NCBI RefSeq assembly: GCF_020447305.1
Contig: NZ_CP095732.1
Location: 558,001-622,000, forward strand
From: Abyssibius alkaniclasticus
GTDB taxonomy: Bacteria > Pseudomonadota > Alphaproteobacteria > Rhodobacterales > Rhodobacteraceae
Length of the DNA: 64,000 nucleotides
Reading direction: 5' to 3'
Under the pieces are notes generated by a model, which did no database searches, was not told where the DNA came from, and saw only the letters and a program-made list of their open reading frames with translations. Below, piece by piece: positions 24,450 to 32,504 of the stretch; the stretch's first letter is position 1; the number at the start of each line of letters is the position of its first letter. A program made the translations under genes and the position numbers.

Positions 24450-26752
24450 TCAGGCCGGTCCTTGCACTCGTTCTGATCGCCGGTGCCGCCAATGCCGAGG
24501 TGCCGATCCGTGTCCAGTCGGGCGAGCATGAAAGCTTTACCCGCCTAGTGCTTTCCGCGGACCCGTCGCGCGATTGGGACCTGACCAATGGTGACGGGCA
24601 GGCCGAATTCGTGCTGCGCGGCGAAGCAATCGGATTTGACATTTCAACCGTGTTCAACCGCATTCCGCGCGACCGGCTGGCCGCGCTTTCGGTGCAGACA
24701 ACCCCGCGCCAAAGCAGCCTTCTTCTGGAATTCGGCTGCGATTGCGCGGTTGAGGCTTTTGCCTATCAGGGCGCCTATATCGTGCTGGATATCGCGCAGC
24801 GCGACCCGGATGCCGCGCCACCCGTTGCCAGGCCCACACCCCGCCAAAGCCCCGCGCTTTTTGCGCAACGCTATGACGAAATCGCGCCGCGTATTGGCGA
24901 TATCGGCATTGAAAGTTTCGCCGAACCACTGACGGCCGACATTCTGGACAGGCCCGAAAACCCCACACCACCGCCCGCGCCCGACAGTGCTGTGGCCGCA
25001 CGCATCGCCGAAGCGCAGGATGCGTTGCTCACCCAGCTTACCCGCGCGGCGGAACAGGGGCTGATCGAATTTTCACCCCCCGCAAGCGCGCTGCATATTG
25101 CCAAGCAGCGCAAGAAACCCGCGCCAGCAATCGCACCACCACCCCTGCCAAGCCCCGGCCTTGCACGGCAAATATCAGCCAGAACGGTTTATGATCGCGA
25201 CAGCGCCACGGCTTTGGCCGAAATCGTCAATGATTTTGCGCGCACATATTGCATGGATGATGCGGAATTCGACCTTGCGCAATGGGGCGGCGCGGCCGAT
25301 TTCAACACCACGCTTGGCCAATTGCACAGCGCAATGGTTGAAGAACGCGACCGCCCCTTGCCACTTGCCGCCACCGATCTGGTGCGCTTCTATCTGCGTT
25401 ACGGATTGGGGCGCGAAGCGCGCAGCCTGCTGGACTCCTACGGTTTGGCGGCGGAAAACCCGGTATTGGCCGAACTGGCGCTTGTGGCGGATGGCGAAGC
25501 GGTGCCACGCGGGGGTATACTCGACCTTGGCCGCGGCTGTGGCGGTGCGCATGAATTGTGGCGCATCCTTGCCCTGCCCGACGCCGTTGACACGTTGCCG
25601 CTGGAAATTGAGAGCGTTCTGGCCGCCTTTGCCGCGCTGCCGCTCGATTTGCGCATGGCCCATATCCGCGGGCTGGTCGGCACGCTTTCGGCGCTTGGCG
25701 CAACAGATGTTGCCCAGCGCGCGCTTGACCTGGTCGCGCGCGCCGGACAGGCCGAAACCCCTGCATTGCAACTGATCCGCGCCGAAATGCTGCTGGCCAG
25801 CGAACCGGCAGCGGCGGAAAACCTGCTGTCCAGCCTGGTCGAGGGCGACAGTGACAGTGCCCCGGCGGCGATGCTGCTCTGGGCCGGATCATTGCTTGGG
25901 CGCAAGGCTGTTGCCCCCGATACGCTGATCCAGTCGCTCGCCGCGGCCGCGTTCGAGCGGCGCAGCACCGCCCAGGGCCGCGATCTGCGGCTGGCCGAAA
26001 TCCAGCTTCGGGCCACGGCGGAAGGCTTTGATGTGGCGCTTGAGATGATAGCCGCCGATCTGGGGCGCGATCGGGCGGCCGATGCCAATTTGCGCCGCGC
26101 CGCGCAGGAAATCTTTGCCAATGCCACCCCCGACCCTGCCGCGGCTTCGGCCTATGTCGCCGCAATAATCCGGCACCGCGCCTTGTTGGAAAGCGGGCGC
26201 GACGGGGATGTTGCGCGTCGCGAAATCGCGCGCCAGCTGATCGGGCTTGGTCTGCCCGCCGATGCGTTGGAGCTTTTGGCCGATACGCCGGATTTTGATG
26301 CCGAAGCCCAGATTCTTGCCGCACGGGCGCAGCTCGACCTGTTCAAACCGCAAGCGGCGCTTGATCGTCTGAACGGTCGCGACGACCAGCGCGCGCGCGA
26401 AGTGATGGCTGCAGCCTATATGCAGCTTGGCCAATATGGCACCGCGTATGAACTGCTCGCAGCCGCCAATAGCCCAGATAATGCGCGCAGCGATGCGGCC
26501 TTTCTGGCTGGCCAATGGGCGGATGCGGCGCAAGCCTATCCAACTGGCCAAACACCGGAACCGCGCGCCGCGCTTGCCGCTTACATGCGCGACCGCGGCG
26601 CTGAGGTAACTGCTGATGCGTCAGCAGCGCCCCTGCCACCCATGCCCGACAATTTGCCAAATACGCTTGAGGCGGCGCGCGCAACGCTCGAGTCCAATCG
26701 CGCCAGCCGGGCCTATTTACAGGGCCTGCTTGCGCCAACCCCGCCGGAATGA
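24446..26752 (+). CDS. Large secreted repeat-rich protein coupled to motA, function unknown
   Basis: 768 residues. The signal peptide ends AANAEVP. Residues about 20-125 form a beta-rich, AMIN-like stretch (VPIRVQSGEHESFTRLVLS), then a proline-rich linker, and from about 250 to the end alanine-rich helical pairs of TPR-like character (for example YMQLGQYGTAYELLAAA). It overlaps motA by 4 bp, so it is translated with the stator. Rhizobial MotC is a comparable periplasmic motor protein but is much shorter. A stator-anchoring or assembly scaffold role is inferred. Confidence 0.7.
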   Translation: MIRPVLALVLIAGAANAEVPIRVQSGEHESFTRLVLSADPSRDWDLTNGDGQAEFVLRGEAIGFDISTVFNRIPRDRLAALSVQTTPRQSSLLLEFGCDCAVEAFAYQGAYIVLDIAQRDPDAAPPVARPTPRQSPALFAQRYDEIAPRIGDIGIESFAEPLTADILDRPENPTPPPAPDSAVAARIAEAQDALLTQLTRAAEQGLIEFSPPASALHIAKQRKKPAPAIAPPPLPSPGLARQISARTVYDRDSATALAEIVNDFARTYCMDDAEFDLAQWGGAADFNTTLGQLHSAMVEERDRPLPLAATDLVRFYLRYGLGREARSLLDSYGLAAENPVLAELALVADGEAVPRGGILDLGRGCGGAHELWRILALPDAVDTLPLEIESVLAAFAALPLDLRMAHIRGLVGTLSALGATDVAQRALDLVARAGQAETPALQLIRAEMLLASEPAAAENLLSSLVEGDSDSAPAAMLLWAGSLLGRKAVAPDTLIQSLAAAAFERRSTAQGRDLRLAEIQLRATAEGFDVALEMIAADLGRDRAADANLRRAAQEIFANATPDPAAASAYVAAIIRHRALLESGRDGDVARREIARQLIGLGLPADALELLADTPDFDAEAQILAARAQLDLFKPQAALDRLNGRDDQRAREVMAAAYMQLGQYGTAYELLAAANSPDNARSDAAFLAGQWADAAQAYPTGQTPEPRAALAAYMRDRGAEVTADASAAPLPPMPDNLPNTLEAARATLESNRASRAYLQGLLAPTPPE

Positions 26753-26755
26753 GGG

Positions 26756-27436
26756 TTAAAGTGCCGCACTGCGCACGGCGGTAACATCATCCGCATTCAT
26801 GACCGCGCCATCAGCAAAAACAAGCTCGACCTGGCCAGCATTCAGCCGTGCCTCGCGCACGGTATCAAAGACCAGCCCTTGGCTTGTTGACAGCAAGGCA
26901 TCGTCGGCAAAGTTTTCAATTTCGAACTGGTAGCGCCCCGCCGGGGCCTGCGTGCCGTCGGCGCGCATCCCCGTCCAGATGGCAATGTCATTTTGCAACC
27001 CGATGGGCAGGCGTTGCACCTCGTCTCCATCGGCGTTGCGCACCACCATCACGGCCCGATCGGCGCGCGGATCAATCGCCACCTGCACATCGAGCGGGCG
27101 GTCGGCATATTCGGCACTGCCCGCATGGCGCACCTGCTGGCCAATCCATTCCGACAGGCCCGAGGCAGCACGGCCCGAAAACGCCGCTACAAGCGAATCG
27201 AGCTTGGCATTGGACTGCACCTGCTGCTCGACCGCGGAAAAGCTGGCAAGCTGGGCCACAAACTCGGTCGAATCCGACGGGTTCAACGGGTCCTGGTTGC
27301 GCATCTGCGTGGTCAGCAGCTTGAGGAATGTCTCAAAATCGCCGGAAACACTGCTCGCGGCCTGCGTGGCGTTGCTTTGTGTTGAAGCGCCGGAATTCGG
27401 GTTCGTGAAGCTCGTCGCGGGGGTGATTTCGACCAT
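26756..27436 (-). CDS. flgD: Flagellar hook-capping protein FlgD
   Basis: A 226-residue scaffold for hook assembly. TQMRNQDPLNPSDSTEFVAQLASFSAVEQQ (landmark) is the FlgD signature at about 45-75, and the C-terminal half has the FLG/tudor-like fold with PAGRYQFEIENF. AGGAG lies seven bases before the ATG. It follows fliK by 23 bp and converges with the 768-aa gene. Confidence 0.93.
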   Translation of the reverse strand: MVEITPATSFTNPNSGASTQSNATQAASSVSGDFETFLKLLTTQMRNQDPLNPSDSTEFVAQLASFSAVEQQVQSNAKLDSLVAAFSGRAASGLSEWIGQQVRHAGSAEYADRPLDVQVAIDPRADRAVMVVRNADGDEVQRLPIGLQNDIAIWTGMRADGTQAPAGRYQFEIENFADDALLSTSQGLVFDTVREARLNAGQVELVFADGAVMNADDVTAVRSAAL

Positions 27437-27459
27437 TCTGGTCTCCTATGTCTATGGTG

Positions 27460-28647
27460 TTACAGGCGTATGTCGAGGCGGCCATCAACGTATGTTGGCA
27501 CAAGCGCCACGGAAAGCGGCGCGCCCTGGCCCTGAACGGCCCCCGCAAATTGCGCAACAGGTTTGCCGGCCGCCATGCGGGGGCTGTGGCGCTGCTCGGC
27601 TTCGCTTTGAAAGCTCAGATCCGCCCCTGCAAGCCCGGCGCGGGCAAGTTCGCGGCCCAGAACATCGGCATGGCGGCGCATCAACTCGGCGGTTTCGGCC
27701 CGCTCGGTTGTGATGACGGCGCGCATTTCACCATCCTGTGTCGACATCTGGATAAGCACGCGGCCAAGCTCGGGCGGGTCAAGGCGCAGTTCCAGCACAG
27801 TGCCATCGGCGCTGCGGATGGCGCCTGTGATCTGTGCCGCCACATTCTGCGCGCGCAAAGCATCAGGCGCGGCGGTGACAAAGGGCAATTGCCGGACAGA
27901 CGGCGCGTTCGTGGCCAGATCCGCCCAGCCAAACTGGGCTTGAACAATTGGGTCTTGCGCCGGGATGGCAGTTTCACCGCCCTGCATTGGCGACAGAGTT
28001 TGCGGCGCCGCAATCGGGGCCATTGCCGGACCAGTGGCAAGCGCGTCACGCGGTGGAACAGGTTTTGCCACCTCCGCAAGCGCAGCAGGCGCGGGTGATG
28101 CCGCAGTTTGCGCCGGCGGTTTTGGCGCAAGGTCCAACGCGCGGGGCGGCGTTTCTTCCGGCTCTACAAGTGGCGGCGATATCCGGGGCGGTGCGGCAGG
28201 TTCTTCGGCCTCTGCAGCCACGGGTGGTGTTTCCGCAACGGCCTGCCCGACCTGCGCAGCTTCAGGCTGCCGCGCGTCGGGGGCGGCAATGCCGGGACTG
28301 GGGGCGGCAATGCGCGGCAAATCTTGCTGGCGCGCAGCTTCGGGTGGCGCGGCGGGCGGGGGAACGGTTTGCGCAAGCGCGGCGATCTCGATCTCGGGTT
28401 CGGCCGGCTCAGCAGGTGATTCGCCGGCTTCGGCCGTCATCTCCTCATCTGCCGTATCATCCGTTTCACCACCCGGCCCGGCCTTTGGCACCACCATGTT
28501 TTGGGCCGGGATTGCGCTTTCAACCCCGCTTTCCAGCGTAAATTCCTCAATAATATCAACGTCATCCCCGGTCTTTTCGGCAGGGGCAGCGGGCAAGCCT
28601 GCACGCTGCGGCCTTGTGGCAATTTCAACGGGCGATGCAATATCCAT
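27460..28647 (-). CDS. fliK: Flagellar hook-length control protein FliK
   Basis: 395 residues. The N-terminal two thirds is proline-, alanine- and glutamate-rich low complexity, as expected for the molecular ruler. The C-terminal hook-length domain has VLELRLDPPELGRVLIQM and AELMRRHADVLGRELARAGL, the core of Flg_hook. It is divergent from flgJ across a 98-bp promoter region with a CtrA-like box and is followed by its usual partner flgD. Confidence 0.87.
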   Translation of the reverse strand: MDIASPVEIATRPQRAGLPAAPAEKTGDDVDIIEEFTLESGVESAIPAQNMVVPKAGPGGETDDTADEEMTAEAGESPAEPAEPEIEIAALAQTVPPPAAPPEAARQQDLPRIAAPSPGIAAPDARQPEAAQVGQAVAETPPVAAEAEEPAAPPRISPPLVEPEETPPRALDLAPKPPAQTAASPAPAALAEVAKPVPPRDALATGPAMAPIAAPQTLSPMQGGETAIPAQDPIVQAQFGWADLATNAPSVRQLPFVTAAPDALRAQNVAAQITGAIRSADGTVLELRLDPPELGRVLIQMSTQDGEMRAVITTERAETAELMRRHADVLGRELARAGLAGADLSFQSEAEQRHSPRMAAGKPVAQFAGAVQGQGAPLSVALVPTYVDGRLDIRL

Positions 28648-28690
28648 AGCGGGGCTTTCTGTGACTTGCCCCCAAACTGGCGCAAAACCC

Positions 28691-28705
28691 TTACCAAATT
28701 TTTAC
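28691..28705. promoter_or_regulatory. CtrA-like box in the fliK / flgJ divergent promoter
   Basis: TTAC-CAAATTT-TTAC matches TTAA-N7-TTAA at six of eight positions with exact 7-base spacing, 43 bp from fliK and 40 bp from flgJ. Confidence 0.45.
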
Positions 28706-28745
28706 TTCCGCCCCGCATGATGCAGCCAGTCACGCAGGAGCCAGC

Positions 28746-29045
28746 ATGGAATTGCCCCCCGTTTCACCCCCCGCGCCGGCCGCGCCGGCCGCGCCAGAGC
28801 GTTTGGCACGGCTTGACCAGCTGCGCGAACAGGCCGAAGCCTTCGAGGCGGTCTTTCTGGGCCTAATGCTTGAACAGGCCGGTTTGGGCGCATCGCGCGA
28901 AAGCTTTGGTGGCGGCGCCGGTGAGGCGGCGTTTTCCTCCATGCTGGCCGAACAGCAGGCAAAGGCAATGGTCGCCCAGGGCGGGCTTGGCCTGGCGACA
29001 CCTATATATGACGCGCTGCGCGCGGCGGAGGGTTTGGATGATTGA
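28746..29045 (+). CDS. flgJ: FlgJ-type rod-binding protein (no muramidase domain)
   Basis: 99 residues corresponding only to the rod-binding N-terminal domain of FlgJ: EQAEAFEAVFLGLMLEQAG then a methionine/alanine helix AAFSSMLAEQQAKAMVAQGGLGLA. FlgJ caps the growing rod. Many alphaproteobacteria have this short form and use a separate muramidase such as SltF. It overlaps the next gene by 8 bp. Confidence 0.85.
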   Translation: MELPPVSPPAPAAPAAPERLARLDQLREQAEAFEAVFLGLMLEQAGLGASRESFGGGAGEAAFSSMLAEQQAKAMVAQGGLGLATPIYDALRAAEGLDD

Positions 29046-29406
29046 CGCGTTCAACGCGCGGCTGAAAGCGCGCAAACTGCTACGGTTGCTCGATGACGAG
29101 CGCGCGGCGCTGCTTTCGGGCCGGCTTGCGGCGCTGCCCGCCCTAAGCGCCGCGCGTGACCAGCTTTTCCAGTCGCTTGGCCAGTCGGGCCGCGCCAATG
29201 CCAAGGCTCTGGCCGAATATGGTCAGGCGATTCGCAACCGTGCCGAACGCAACCGCCGCCTGCTTGGCGCAGCACTCGAAGGTATGCGCAGCAGCAGCGG
29301 CCTGATCAGTCAGGCCAGCGGCCCCGGCGCGCTGCAAACCTATACGGCAAGCGGCAAACGTGTGCCCGTGGATACGGGCCAGGCCGAGGCCGGGCGCCGC
29401 ACCTGA
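29038..29406 (+). CDS. FlgN-like flagellar export chaperone candidate
   Basis: 122 residues, almost entirely helical (DAFNARLKARKLLRLLDDERAALLSGRL). The ATG at 29038 sits inside the end of flgJ, so the two are coupled. Size, helical content and location before fliC fit FlgN, the chaperone of FlgK and FlgL. No decisive motif is visible, so a different small flagellar protein is possible. Confidence 0.55.
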   Translation: MIDAFNARLKARKLLRLLDDERAALLSGRLAALPALSAARDQLFQSLGQSGRANAKALAEYGQAIRNRAERNRRLLGAALEGMRSSSGLISQASGPGALQTYTASGKRVPVDTGQAEAGRRT

Positions 29407-29453
29407 AACACGCGGCGAATTGTTGAAAATTGCGCGCATTTCCCCCGCTGCCA

Positions 29454-29468
29454 TTAAGGTTTGTTTCA
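29454..29468. promoter_or_regulatory. CtrA-like box upstream of the flagellin gene
   Basis: TTAA-GGTTTGT-TTCA matches seven of eight consensus positions. It is 149 bp before the flagellin start, the longest spacing of the series, which implies a long 5' leader. Confidence 0.5.
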
Positions 29469-29553
29469 GACAAGCGCGGCAATCTCCCCTTGCGATCATG
29501 TTGATTGCGATGCCGGCCAAAAGGCCCGCAAAAACGTCAGAACGGCGTCTTCA

Positions 29554-29569
29554 TCACCGGAACCGGTGA
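29554..29569. promoter_or_regulatory. Perfect hairpin in the flagellin 5' leader
   Basis: TCACCGG-AA-CCGGTGA is a 7-bp inverted repeat lying 48 bp before the flagellin ATG, in the probable untranslated leader. FlbT is known in Caulobacter to bind flagellin leader mRNA, so this stem is a candidate FlbT or stability element. A protein operator is the alternative. Confidence 0.45.
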
Positions 29570-29617
29570 CTTGTAAATTTGCGGTGTCGAACGCACCGCA
29601 CGCCGAAGGAATTAACA

Positions 29618-30823
29618 ATGTCTAGCATTCTTACCAATAATAGCGCGATGGTCGCGCTGCAGACGCTGAGCCAGATCAACAAAAATCTGGGCACCACACA
29701 GAACGAAATCTCGACCGGCAGAAAGGTTGACACTGCGCGCGACAATGCCTCGGTCTGGGCAATTTCGCAGACCATGCAATCGGATGTGGATGGCTTCAAG
29801 GGCATCACCGATTCGCTGGCCACGGGCAGTGCCGCGGTCGCCGTTGCGCGCACCGCATCGGAATCCATCACCGGGCTGCTCAAACAGGTCAAGGCGAAAA
29901 TCGTGGCCGCGCAAGACCCGTCGGCCAGCCAGACCAAGCTGCAAACGGATATTGCCGAACTGACCCTGCAAATCGGCTCGGTTGTGTCGGCGGCGCAGTT
30001 CAACGGTTTGAACCTTGTGAATGGCAGCAATGCCTCGGTCGACATTCTGGCCTCGCTCGACCGCGCTTCCGATGGTTCGGTTTCGGCCTCCTCCATCACC
30101 GTCAGCGGGCAGGATCTGTCCATCGGCACGGGTGGCGCGGTTACGAACGCCTTTACCGGTTCGGGCGGTGCGGTTGGTGCTGCGAACGAGAATTTCTCGC
30201 AGACACTGGACGCAGCCGGCACGGTCGATATCGGCTTTGGCGCCAATGCCGATTATACGGTCGGCGACAAGCTCTCCATCTCGATCGGTGACAAGACCGC
30301 CACCTATACGGTGACTGCGGAAGACCTTGCGACAGGCAACGTTGCGGCTGAAACCATTGCCGTGGGCGTGGCCGATACCATTCGCAGCATGGGCCAGAAT
30401 GTCAGCATGGTGGTGGATGCCGGCGTGATCACGCTGACCAATGATGGCACCGCCGCGATAACCGTTTCGGGCAATTCGATCGAGGCCGGGGCCGGTGGCC
30501 TTGGTGCGCTTTCAACGCTGAACGTCGATGATGGTGCTGGCGGTAATTCGGGGGCGGCACTTGCGGCCATCGAAGGGCTGATCCAGACCTCGATCGACGC
30601 GGCGGCCGCCTTTGGTTCGTCACAAGCGCGCATCGACATCCAGTCGGATTTCGTCGGCAAGCTGACCGATTCGCTGAAAACCGGCATTGGCGCATTGATC
30701 GATGCGAATATGGAAGAAGCATCGGCGCGGCTTCAGGCGCTTCAGGTGCAGCAGCAGCTGGCCACACAGTCGCTGTCCATTGCCAACCAGGCACCGCAGA
30801 ACATCCTGTCATTGTTCCGCTAA
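29618..30823 (+). CDS. fliC: Flagellin
   Basis: 401 residues. The N-terminal D0/D1 helices (SSILTNNSAMVALQTLSQINKNLGTTQNEISTGRKV region) and the C-terminal helix ending QSLSIANQAPQNILSLFR are conserved, with a variable glycine/threonine-rich surface domain at about 170-300. ATG 29618 is chosen, preceded by AAGGAATTAACA; an in-frame start at 29579 lies in the leader. A single flagellin gene is present, followed by its regulators flaF and flbT. Confidence 0.95.
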   Translation: MSSILTNNSAMVALQTLSQINKNLGTTQNEISTGRKVDTARDNASVWAISQTMQSDVDGFKGITDSLATGSAAVAVARTASESITGLLKQVKAKIVAAQDPSASQTKLQTDIAELTLQIGSVVSAAQFNGLNLVNGSNASVDILASLDRASDGSVSASSITVSGQDLSIGTGGAVTNAFTGSGGAVGAANENFSQTLDAAGTVDIGFGANADYTVGDKLSISIGDKTATYTVTAEDLATGNVAAETIAVGVADTIRSMGQNVSMVVDAGVITLTNDGTAAITVSGNSIEAGAGGLGALSTLNVDDGAGGNSGAALAAIEGLIQTSIDAAAAFGSSQARIDIQSDFVGKLTDSLKTGIGALIDANMEEASARLQALQVQQQLATQSLSIANQAPQNILSLFR

Positions 30824-30834
30824 GCCCAAAAGCG

Positions 30835-30858
30835 GGGGCAGGGTTTTGGCCCTGCCCC
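30835..30858. other. Hairpin between fliC and flaF
   Basis: GGGGCAGGG (30835-30843) pairs with CCCTGCCCC (30850-30858) around TTTTGG. It has no T tract. It probably stabilises the abundant flagellin message or ends part of the transcripts, lowering flaF-flbT relative to fliC. Confidence 0.6.
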
Positions 30859-30895
30859 ACCCCGCCGATAGCCCCAGCCAGACAGGAGATTTGCA

Positions 30896-31276
30896 ATGAA
30901 TTCCGCCGTGATGGCAAAGTCGCTTTATGCCCGCCCCGCCGGGGCCACCGGCACCGAGCGCAGCATCGAATACAAGGCTTTTGCACGCGCCACCGCCAAG
31001 CTGGCCGCACATTCCGGCGGCAAGGCCGGCGCATTTTCCGAGCTTGCCGAAGCCCTGTGTGAAAATCAAAGGCTGTGGATTGTGTTGGCTGGCGATGTTG
31101 CCAGCGCGCATAACGGACTGCCCGCAACCCTGCGCGCGCGCATCTTCTTCCTATGCGAATTCACGCAAGCCCATAGCCGCAAAGTGCTGGAGGGCAAAGC
31201 CACGCCCGATGTGCTGGTCGAGGTCAATACCGCCGTCATGCGCGGGCTGCGTGCCGATGGGCAGGTGGCAACATGA
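30896..31276 (+). CDS. flaF: Flagellar biosynthesis regulator FlaF
   Basis: 126 residues with the FlaF pattern RSIEYKAFARATAKL, ENQRLWIVLAGDVA and LPATLRARIFFLCEFTQAHSRKVL. FlaF is needed for flagellin translation or secretion in alphaproteobacteria and works against FlbT. AGGAG lies upstream of the start. It overlaps flbT by 4 bp (ATGA). Confidence 0.92.
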   Translation: MNSAVMAKSLYARPAGATGTERSIEYKAFARATAKLAAHSGGKAGAFSELAEALCENQRLWIVLAGDVASAHNGLPATLRARIFFLCEFTQAHSRKVLEGKATPDVLVEVNTAVMRGLRADGQVAT

Positions 31277-31674
31277 GCGGGCTGGTTTTGAAGTTGCGGC
31301 CCGGAGAGCGCATCATGATCAACGGTGTTGTCATGGAAAACGGCGACCGGCGCACACGGCTGAACGTGCTGACCGCCGATGCCAATGTGCTGCGCCTGCG
31401 TGACGCGATCCACCCGGACGAGGCCAATACCCCCGTGCGCCGTGTCTGCTATATCGCCCAGCTTGTGCTGGCGGGCGAGGCCGATGCCGAGCTTGGCACA
31501 CGCCAGTTGCTGACCGGTATTTCGCAGCTCAGCGATGTGTTCACCGACAGCACCAGCCGCGGCTTGCTCAGCGCTGCGCGCGATTATGTATGCAGCCAGC
31601 GCATCTATCAGGCGCTCAAGGCGCTGCGCGACCTGCTGCCACAGGAAGCCCGGCTGATGGCCGCCGCATCATGA
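31273..31674 (+). CDS. flbT: Flagellin post-transcriptional repressor FlbT
   Basis: 133 residues starting MSGLVLKLRPGERIMINGVVMENGDRR, characteristic of FlbT, which destabilises flagellin mRNA through its 5' leader until the hook is complete. It is coupled to flaF upstream and overlaps the DUF1217 gene by 4 bp downstream. Confidence 0.93.
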   Translation: MSGLVLKLRPGERIMINGVVMENGDRRTRLNVLTADANVLRLRDAIHPDEANTPVRRVCYIAQLVLAGEADAELGTRQLLTGISQLSDVFTDSTSRGLLSAARDYVCSQRIYQALKALRDLLPQEARLMAAAS

Positions 31675-32504
31675 GCTTCCTGCCCGCCCTTCCGCTGACG
31701 GGATATGCGGGCTGGAATCTGCTGCAGCGCACCGATGAGGCCCAGCGCGCGAATTTTGAGCGCAGCCCCGAGATGCAGCGCGACATCGCCTATTTCAAGG
31801 AAAATATCGCCGCAGCCGACACGCCCGAAAAACTCGTGGCCGACCGGCGCTTGCTCAAGGTCGCACTTGGGGCTTTCGGGCTGGACGAAAAGCTTACCCA
31901 CCGCGCCTATATGCGCAAGGTGCTGGAAGAGGGCAGCGAAAACCCCGAAGCCTTCGCCAATAAAATTTCCGACCCGAGCTTTGCGCAAATGGCCAAGGCC
32001 TTTGGCTATGGCAACCTGGCCGGCACCAATGTGCGCCTGTCGGACTTCGCCGCAAGCATCACCGAGGCCTATCAAACGCGGCAATATGAGCGCGCGGTTG
32101 GCGAGGTCGATGACACGATGCGCCTTGCGCTGAATTTCAAACGCGAAATGGCAAACTACACCAGCGGGTCATCCATCTCGGTGCAATGGTTCAAGCTGAT
32201 GGGCAACAAGCCCCTGCGCGAGATACTGGAAACCGGGCTGGGCCTGCCAAGCGAAATTGGCAATATCAAGGATGTCGACCGCCAGCAAAGCCTGTTTCGC
32301 AACGCGGCCAGCAAGCTGTTTGGCAGCGATGATCCGGCGGTCATGGCCCAGCCAGAGAACGTTGAGATCATCTTGCGCAATTACTTCGCGCGCGATGCGG
32401 CCAGCCGTGGCCCCGGCCCGATGACCCCGGGCTACGGCGCGCTGACCTTGCTGCAAAATGCCAGTTCCGCCTGGCAGAATCTGCTGAACCTGTCGCGCAG
32501 CTAG
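31671..32504 (+). CDS. DUF1217-type flagellar protein
   Basis: 277 residues. The N-terminal part has repeated patterns ERSPEMQRDIAYFKENI and RRLLKVALGAFGLDEK, and later NKISDPSFAQMAKAFGYG, all as in DUF1217 proteins found in alphaproteobacterial flagellar loci. The function is unknown; axial or assembly roles have been proposed from context. The start overlaps flbT (ATGA). The stop codon shares CTAG with the convergent fliI gene. Confidence 0.75.
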   Translation: MSFLPALPLTGYAGWNLLQRTDEAQRANFERSPEMQRDIAYFKENIAAADTPEKLVADRRLLKVALGAFGLDEKLTHRAYMRKVLEEGSENPEAFANKISDPSFAQMAKAFGYGNLAGTNVRLSDFAASITEAYQTRQYERAVGEVDDTMRLALNFKREMANYTSGSSISVQWFKLMGNKPLREILETGLGLPSEIGNIKDVDRQQSLFRNAASKLFGSDDPAVMAQPENVEIILRNYFARDAASRGPGPMTPGYGALTLLQNASSAWQNLLNLSRS

